Source of the DNA: JBCBKZ01 sp039026975
GTDB lineage: Bacteria; Bacteroidota; Bacteroidia; J057
Length of the DNA: 11,723 bases
Reading direction: 5' to 3'
Assembly (NCBI GenBank): GCA_039026975.1
Contig: JBCCLI010000190.1
Location: 1 to 11,723, forward strand
Under the pieces are notes generated by a model, which saw only the letters and a list, made by a program, of their open reading frames with translations, was not told the DNA's origin and made no database searches. Positions 1 to 9,200 of the stretch are shown here, piece by piece; within the stretch, counting starts at the first letter, position 1, and every line of letters begins with the position of its first letter. Position numbers and translations under genes: made by a program.

Positions 1-212
1 CAAGTCTATACCTAAATGATGGCACAGGAGAATTCACCCTAGATGCCCTTAATAGCGGGGTTTTCCCAGATCTGCATAGAGGGGTAGTGAAGTGGGCAGA
101 CTTTGATAATAATGGAAAACTAGACTTATTCCTGGCAGGAAATCAGGTAGTGGGAAGTGCTAATTTTAACAGCTTCCTCTTTGAGAATCTGAAAACTACT
201 ACAGATCAGGTG
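1..212 (+). repeat. Propeller 0, last blade only (partial FG-GAP/VCBS propeller)
   Basis: Residues 1-70 hold the end of blade 6 (L-Y-L-N-D-G-T-G-E-F, then L-N-S at 16-18) and blade 7 with W31-A-D-F-D-N-N-G-K-L-D. It is blade 7 because it carries K39 before L-D, the N-S motif precedes it, and an FN3 tryptophan follows 59 residues later, exactly as in the complete units. The calcium loop has Asn (37) where nearly all others have Asp. Its presence shows that at least one more propeller lies upstream of the window. Confidence 0.88.
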
Positions 213-3200
213 CCTACAGTACCTACCGCTTTGTCTGCTATCCAGGCAGGGAATGCCATAAATCTCTCTTGGGAAGCTCCCGCTAATGTAGGAGATGATG
301 AAGAGCCAGGCATACAGTATAATGTGTACGTAAGCAGAAACCCTGGTTTTGCGCCTTCAGGTTTATTGTCACCCCTAGCCACTATTGGCACGGGAGTAGG
401 ACAGACTGTTGATCAAGCAAACATAGGCAATAAGCTAACCCGTTCTCTTACTAACCTTACCCCAGGTACCTACTATTGGAGCGTACAAGCGGTAGACCAG
501 GGATATGATAGATCCGCCTTCGCTACGGAGCAAAGCTTTACCTTCATTCCGGCAGGGGCTTCTTTCTTGGATGAAACGCCTTCGCTCATAAGCGGCATAA
601 CAGGAGGCTGGAGGCAGGCAGATGTATCTACGGCAGATATTGACAATGACGATGACCTGGACTTCATTATTACAGGTATAAATTCTGCAGGTGATCCTGA
701 AATAAGAGTATACCTTTTTACGGGAGGTGCATTTACGCTGGACAATGACCTTACCAACAGCTTGGTGGCTGTCTCTAATCCCAGCATAGAATGGCAGGAC
801 GTAAATAGAGACGGATTTCTGGATGTGCTTATAGCTGGCGTCAGTGCTACCGGTCCTATTTCAGTCTTATATGAGAATGAAGGAGGAAACCAGTTCAGCC
901 AGTTGACCACCTTCCAGGGAGTAAATGCCTCAGTTGCCTGGGGAGATTATGATAATGATGGGCTAGCTGATGTCCTGGTAACAGGGCAGTCTACCACTGG
1001 ACCAGTCTCTATTTTGTACCATAATGATGGTGGAGGAACTTTCTCAGAAGCTACCACTGTAAGCTTAGTAGGGGTACAGGAAAGTAGTGTACTTTGGTCA
1101 GACATAAACATAGACGGTTACCTTGACATAGTATTGACAGGAAGTAATGGGACAGCACCTGTTACCCTTATCTATCTCAATGATCAGGCTGGAAACTTCA
1201 CTAATATCGGGAATGGCGGTATGGATGCCATACGCCTGGGAGACATAGAAGCAGCCGACTATAATAATGACGGTTTTCCTGATTTTGTTATGGCAGGAGA
1301 AAGTGCAGCCTCTGGCTTTAACCCACTCTCAGCAGTCTACAGAAATAATGGAGACCAAACCTTCACCTTAGCGTTTTCACCGGTAGCCTCCCGAGAGGGA
1401 AGCGTAGCCTGGGGCGACTACAATAATGATGGTTTCACGGATTTTGTGATCATAGGCAAGGAAAGCAACACCAACAATTCTTATTTCTCAAGATTCTACA
1501 CTAATAATGGAGGCACAGGATTCACAGAAGATGGGGCTAACTCTTCCGTCCTTCCAGATGTAGGGGACGGTGCTACCCTTTCTTGGGGAGACTTAGATGG
1601 AGATGAAAAGCTTGATCTATTATTGAGTGGACGTACTTCTGATGTACCCCCTCTCAATATATTCTCTATTCTCACAAATATAGACGGCAATGCCAATACT
1701 ACTTTAACTGCGCCGGCAGGCTTATCTGCTACGCAGGTAGGTACCAGTATGTTCCTAAACTGGTCTCCACCTACAGGTGTGGCTACTAATCTAGTAGATG
1801 GAATTACCTACAACCTTAGAGTGGGTTCTACCAGTGGAAGTATTGATATTCTTACTCCACTTACAGACGCCACAGATGGGTTTAACCGCGTACCTCAGTC
1901 GGGTGCAATAGGAGGCAGCCTTAGCTGGCCCTTAAATGGGCTGGGTGAAGGCCAATACTTCTGGAGTGTACAGGCAGTAGATCAGGATTTTGAAACATCA
2001 GACTTTAGTGCAGAAAGCCAGTTCCAGGTAGTAGGGACAGACTTTGCAGATGCCTCTGCTACCGCCATACCCGGTATCCCGGATGGGGTAGGTTTGGAGA
2101 ATGGAAACATTAGTTGGGTAGACTATAACAGTGATGGAGAACTAGACTTCATCATTACCGGCCAAACTATTTCCGGTCCTCAGATTACAGTATTTGAGAA
2201 TGATAATGGCGTACTTAGCCAGACTAGCGCAGCCGCTACAGACCTGACCCCTGTAACCTCAGCAGCCCTGGACGCAGCAGACTATGATAATGATGGAGAC
2301 CTGGATGTACTCATTACCGGTACTAACAGTTCCGGAAATGGATTAACAAACCTATACGCCTATGATCAGGGAGATGGAAAATTTGAGATTGACGCTGCTA
2401 CCAGTACCCTCCTGGAAAACGTAACTAAGGGTGACATAAAGTGGGGCGACTATGATAATGATGGAGACCTGGATATTCTCTTAGTCGGAGACGCAGGAAC
2501 CCCCACTATGCGTATTTATGAGAATGATGGACTAGGTAACTATACAGAGGATAACCAAAGTGGGGTACTCATAGGGATAGAAGATGGTAAGGTGGCCTGG
2601 ATAGACCTGGACGGTGATAGAGACCTGGACATAGTAGCCAACGGATCTAATGGAACTACTGCAGAGACGTATCTGTATGAGAATAATGGGGCAGGTACTT
2701 ATACCAACATTTCTGATAATGACATTACAGGAACAGTGTTAGGGGATCTGGCCTATGCAGATATAGATAATGATGGAGATCTTGACCTAGCCATTTCAGG
2801 TTTAGATTTCTCCCAGACTACGCCTTCTACTACCCTCTACCTGAATGATGGAACGGGAGACTTCTCTGACGCCGGTGCCTCCCTCATGGGTTCTTCTAAT
2901 GGCTCACTCGCCTTCGGTGATTATAATGAAGATCAATTCCCGGATCTATTGATAGCTGGATTTGATGCTACACAGGACTCAACCAAGCTGTATGACAACC
3001 TAAATGGTACATTTACTGAGAGCACCATAAACTCAGGTATTCTCCCTGCCATAGGCTTTGGTAGAGCTACCTGGGCAGATTATGATAGAGATGGAAAGTT
3101 GGATATAGCCCTTACAGGTAGGAATGGCGCCGCTGCCTTCACTTTTAAGGTATTTGAGAATACCAACGCCAATGCTAATGCCACACCTGACGAACCAGAG

Positions 3201-6200
3201 AACCTAACGGTCAGCATTATAAATAATGACATTACCTTAAACTGGCAGGCGCCCACAGGCTATCCTAATCCTGATGGACTGTCTTATGCCCTGTACCTGG
3301 AAAGTGTGAGTGAAGGAGAGTTTATCAAGCTTCCTAAGGCATTCATAACAGGTGGAAATTCAGGCCTAAGGAAATCTGTTTCCCTCGGAAATGTAGGCCC
3401 GGTAACTTCCCATACCATTTCTGGTCTGCCAGCAGGGGATTATGCCTGGAGTGTACAGGCGATAGACCAAGACTTTGAAGGATCTATTTTCTCTCCTGAA
3501 CAGACCTTTACCTATCAGCCTGCAGGCTTAATTTTCTTTGACCAATCTGTCAGCTATCTCCCTTCTGATATTGAAGGAGTAGATCAAGGAGACTTGGCTT
3601 TTGCAGACGTAAATAATGATGGGTTCTTAGACTTTGTAGTAACAGGCGTAGAAGATGATGGGGATGTAATAGCAGAATACTACTTCTATAATTCGGGAGA
3701 TGATGATTTCGAAAAAGAAACTACTATTTCTTCTCAACTGAGGAACGTCAAGAATGGAAGCCTTGACTGGGGAGATATCAATAATGATGGCTTGCCTGAC
3801 CTGATACTGACAGGAGATGGTAGTACCACTGCTACGCCAAACCCACAAACTCGTCTCTATGAAAATACAGGAACAGGCTTTACAGAGGTGGCGATAGATG
3901 GGGAAGAAGTAATAAATGGAGATGCCATCTTTGGCGACTTTAATAATGATGGCTTACAGGATATTTTTATCACAGGTAGTGATGGGACTAATGGCGTAAG
4001 TGAGCTACTCCAAAACATTGGTGGTAGTAGCTTTGAAGAAATTCCTACAGGGATAGCCAGTCTTTCTGAAAGTTCGGCTGACTGGGGAGACTTCAATAAT
4101 GATGGCCTATTAGACCTTGCCCTTATGGGAGAAGGGAATGGAGGTCCAGTGAGTTTTATCTACAGAAATGATGGCAGTGGAATCTTTACCGGCATAAATG
4201 TAGACTTGGCGGATGTCAAGCAGGGAGAAGTAAAATGGGTAGATATAGATAATGACCAGGATCTTGATATCATTCTCTGTGGAGAACAGACCCCCAGTGG
4301 GAGTAGTCCTATAACAGAATTATATCTGAATGAGGGGAATGAAGTCTTTAGCCTGAGCCCTTCCAGTTTCACAGGCGTAAGGGAAGGAAAGCTTGTCCTT
4401 GGAGACATAAATCAGGATACGTACCCGGATCTTATTCTTACAGGAAGAACAGGAATATTACCTACCAGTAGAGTAACAGAAGTATATCTGAATGACGGCT
4501 CAGGAGGGCTGGTGCTAGATAATATAAACAGCCAGAATATTCAGGCTGTTGATAATGGTTCCTATGTAGGCCTGGCGGATGTAATCAAGGACAGAAGACT
4601 GGACTTAGTGATGCTGGGTAGGACCAGTTCCCTCCCAGAATCTAAGACCTTCAAGGTGTATGAGAATATCACCACTACTGCCCTAACTACCCCTACGACT
4701 CCTACTAACCTGGTAGCTAGTCAGGAGGGCAATGAAATCGTATTCAGCTGGCAAGGTTCAGGAGATAATGATCTGAGTTATAACTTATACATAGGATCAG
4801 CGCTCAATCTACAGGATGCTAAGTCTTCTCTTTCCACATTGAATGGTGCAGAGGAAGGATACAGAAGAATAGTAAAACTCGGTAATGTAGGGTTTAATAC
4901 CTCATGGAGGGTTAACTCTCTCCCTTCAGGGACCTACCAGTGGGGGATACAGTCCATAGACCAGGATTTAGAAGGTTCTCTATTTATAGAAGGCCCTCCA
5001 GTAGTGTATGTGGCTCCTGACTTCCTGGAAGTGCCAGATGCTATTATTGAGGGGGGAAATCTACCTGCTTTTGCTGATGTAGCCATGGCATGGGGAGACT
5101 TTGACAATGATGAAGACCTGGACTTGGTAATAGCTGGATCAGATGGGAGCAATGTACAAACCCGCTTATACAGAAATGACCTATCCTCTGATAATGAGTT
5201 TGATCTACTTGGTTCCGGCTTACCAGGGGTAAGGAATGGAGATATAGAATGGGCAGATATAGACGCAGATGGGGACTTAGACCTGATTATTACTGGAGAA
5301 TCAGGGAACGGTACGCCCATTACCAGGGTATTGACTAATGGGGGAGGAGCTGCCGGAGACTTTACTACTATCCCCACTCCTGCTATTCCTCAGCTTATCA
5401 ACAGTGAACTGGCTATAGGGGACTTAAATAATGATGGTTCACCAGATATAGTACTAACAGGACTTTCTCAGAACGGAAAGATTTCTGAAGTCTTTCTGAA
5501 TCAAGCTGGAAGCTTCACAGCCTTAAGCATTGGCCTTACGCCTATGGATGAAGCTAGTGTAGCCATTTTTGATATAGATAAAGATGGGAAGCAGGATATT
5601 CTCCTTAGCGGTAGCTCTGACGGTGCAGGACTTATCACTGAAGTATACCTGCAAACCCAGGATCTTAACTTTAGGAGAAAGCCACTTTCACTTCCTGGAC
5701 TCCAGAATGGAAGTATAGACTGGGCGGACTTTGACCTGGATGGCTTCCATGACCTTCTTCTCACAGGAGATAATGGCCCTAACAGGGTGGGAGCGGTATA
5801 CAACTATAACCAGGCTGATACCAGCTTTGTCCTATTCGCTAAGATTGACAGCGTGGAAAGTGGGAATGCTAGCTGGGGAGACTTTAATGAAGATGGGTTT
5901 ACGGATATCATCCTTACGGGACAAAGTGGAAACTTTGGGACTGACAGAACCACCATCCTATACCGTAATAATAATGGGGTAGGCTTTGTAGAAGAACCTA
6001 TCAACTCTCAGCTATTTCAAAACCTAAGTGGAGGGAGTGCAGCCAAGTGGGCCGACTTTAACACTGATGGGAGACTTGATTTAGCCATTGTGGGTGTTAG
6101 CGGGGGAAATCCTGCCAATACCTTCAAGCTCTATACTAATGAGCTGGCAGGACTTGAAGCAGACGTAGTACCCACTCCTATTAATTTGGCGGCTGTCCAG

Positions 6201-9200
6201 GATGGGTTTGACATAGCAATTACCTGGGATCCTTCCACTACTGTCTCTGAAGAGACCACCTATGAACTTATAGTAGGCACCACCAGGGGAGGGAGTGACA
6301 TCAGAGCTGGTCTCTCAGATCCTGGTACAGGCTTTAGGAGAGTACCCACCTTGGGAGAATTAGCCGCTACTTTCTCTTACAGGCTGACTGATATAAGCAC
6401 ACCTGGAAAGATTTACTACGCCTTACAAGCTATAGAAAACGATTTTGAAACCTCTCCCTTTATTGAGGATAGCATCACCTATGTACGCCCAGACTTCTCT
6501 GAGGAAACCTCCACCTATTTTAGTAGCGTACCAGCGCTAAGAGTAGAGGATGGTGCTATTGCCTGGGGAGACGCCTTTGGGCAAGACGCATCAGACTTCT
6601 TAGACTTATTTATTACGGGTGCTACAGATTCCGTTCCCAAAGCATTTTTATATCTGAACAATGGAGGGAATACTTCCCTTAGCCTGGCTACAGATACACT
6701 TCCAGGCGTAAGAAATGCCAGTGCCGCCTGGGGAGACTATGATAATGATGGAAACCTGGATCTCTTGTATGCTGGAGAAGATAGAGATGGTAACCCCCTT
6801 ACGAAACTATATCGTAGATCTGGGAATAGCCTAATTGATATAAGTGCTGCTGCTGGTCTTGATAATATTAGTGATGGAGACGTATACTGGGTGGACTATG
6901 ATAATGACGGGGATCAGGATATTTTCTTGACAGGTAGAGCAGATACAGGGCCTGTCACTAAGCTATTTGAAAATATTGAAGGGGCTGCATTTATAGATAT
7001 AGCTGTGCCCTTACCAGACCTACAAGCAAGTAAAGCAGACTGGGCAGACTTTAACGGGGATGGCCTTATGGATTTGGTCATCATGGGACAGCAGGCAAAT
7101 GGACTGCCCTTTGCAGAAATTTACAGGAATGAGAGTAACGGTGCCTTCGGGGCCTGGAATTCGGGAATTATTGGCCTAATGGATGGCGACATCAAGTGGG
7201 GCGACTTTAACAATGATGGTGAGGTAGATTTAGCCTTAATTGGAATTGATGACCTTGGAAATCAAGTTTCAGCCGTCTACAGGCAAGACATAGGAGGCGT
7301 GTTTACCCAGATTTCTATTCCAGGATTACCTGCCTTGAGCGGTGGAAGTATAGAGTTTGCAGATTTTGATAATGATGGATATAGGGACCTCCTTATGAGT
7401 GGAAACACCGGGACGGGCCTACTGGATCATCAGACTGTCCTGTTGAAGAATAATAGATCAGGAGGATTCTTCTTAGATAATATCAACTCTTCTGCCTTAA
7501 CGGATGCTGGAAATAGTACAGTAGGGGTGGCAGATGTAAATCTTGACGGTAAAATAGATGTGCTGTTAGCTGGTATGGCAGATGATGGCGTAAACACCTT
7601 CCTTACTACTCGCCTCTTTACTAATATCACTACGGAAGATGCTACAGTACCTTCTCCTCCACAGGCTGCCAGCCTATTAGCATTTGTGGATAGTAATGAT
7701 CCAGATAGGGTAACCCTGCGCTGGAATCCACCTACTCCTCCTTCGGGATTAGATGCTTCAGTAGTGGATGGATATACCTACAACATTTACTTGAGACGTG
7801 GAGGTACGCTGGAAGCTTCCCCTCTATCAGATATACTTTCTCCTGCTAACCGTAGGGTAGTAAGATTAGGAAATACCTCCCACAGAACTGAGTGGGTCAT
7901 TGATGGACTCCCTTCAGGGGAATACTCATGGTCCGTCCAGTCTGTTGACCAAGACTTCCAGTCTTCAGTCTTTGCACCGGAACCTAGCTCCTTCACCATA
8001 GACGCACCTATCTTTGCGGATGTAACCAGCTTTGCTATTCCGGCCATCCCTAATGCTGGGATTAGTGAATCCAGCTTAGACTGGGGGGACTTTGATAATG
8101 ATGGGGACCTAGACCTTCTCATATCTGGAGAATCCAGTGATGGGCCAGTGTCCAGAATTCTACGAAACAGAGGAAACGGAATCTTTGATGACTACACAGA
8201 TTCGCTAGGGGTAGCCCTTATACAGGTACGGAAAAGCTTAGTAAGCTGGGGAGACTTTAATGCAGACGGAAATCTAGACTTCTTCATCTCTGGGGAAGGA
8301 GAGCTGAGTGGTACTACTTTCTCCACTAGTGAAATTTATAAAGGAGATGGACTGGGCGGATTTACGACCCTCCCTAACCTGAACATTGTCCCCATTATAT
8401 CAGGAGATGCTGAGTGGGGAGATTACGATAATGACGGAGACCTGGACCTCGCTACCATGGGGATAGGGGAAACGGCAGGGGTTACTACTGCTATCTACCG
8501 GAATAATGGAGATGAGACCTTTACCAGGATTGCTGCTCCAGTGAACATAGGAACAGGAGAATTAGCATGGGGAGATTATGATGGAGACCTAGACTTAGAC
8601 CTGTTCATATCAGGAGCTAGGGGACTGATTCCTTCAACCCGATTATTTGAGAATAATAATGGCTTATTCCAGGAACTGATTGTTACTCAGGATGAGTTAC
8701 AGTCAGGAAGTATAGACCTAGGCGACTATGATAATGACGGAGACCTGGACCTCCTTTTAACAGGAAAAGAGACTAATAGAAGCATAGCTAAGGTATACCG
8801 GAATGAAGGAAGTTTACCCTTTGTTGACATAGGGGCCCCCTTAGATTCTGTAGCTGAAGGAAGAGCTATTTTCGGCGACTATAATGATGATGGGTTACTT
8901 GATATCTTCCTGGTAGGTAGTGATAGGAATGGAGATCGCATAGCTAAAATTTACAATAATGATACCCTGGCTACTGGTGGATTTTTGTTTGACCAGGCAG
9001 CCTCTACTACACTCAGAGGGGCAGATGAAGACGCCTATGCCGCCTGGGGAGATTTTGATGGGGATGATAAAATAGACCTGGTAGTTTCTGGTCTGGAGCG
9101 TGAGAATGCACAGGGAGTGAAGTTTAGAGGACTAAGATTCTATAAGAATAATGAGGCTACACCTAATGGGTTCCCGGGTCCACCCGTATCTCTAAGCCAG

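Noticed and set aside
5731..5982. Open stretch on the + strand in another frame
   Set aside because: It overlaps blades 5 and 6 of propeller 4, which read normally in the main frame; its sequence is a frameshifted reading of the same repeats.
7787..8122. Open stretch on the - strand rich in Ser, Lys and Pro, with similar ones at 4934-5377, 473-910, 9467-9652 and elsewhere
   Set aside because: Their S-R-S-P-S-L-S-K-S-P-like strings are the reverse complement of the repeated G-D-F-D-N-D-G-D-L-D-L-L loop. They lie wholly inside the long gene and have no protein pattern of their own.
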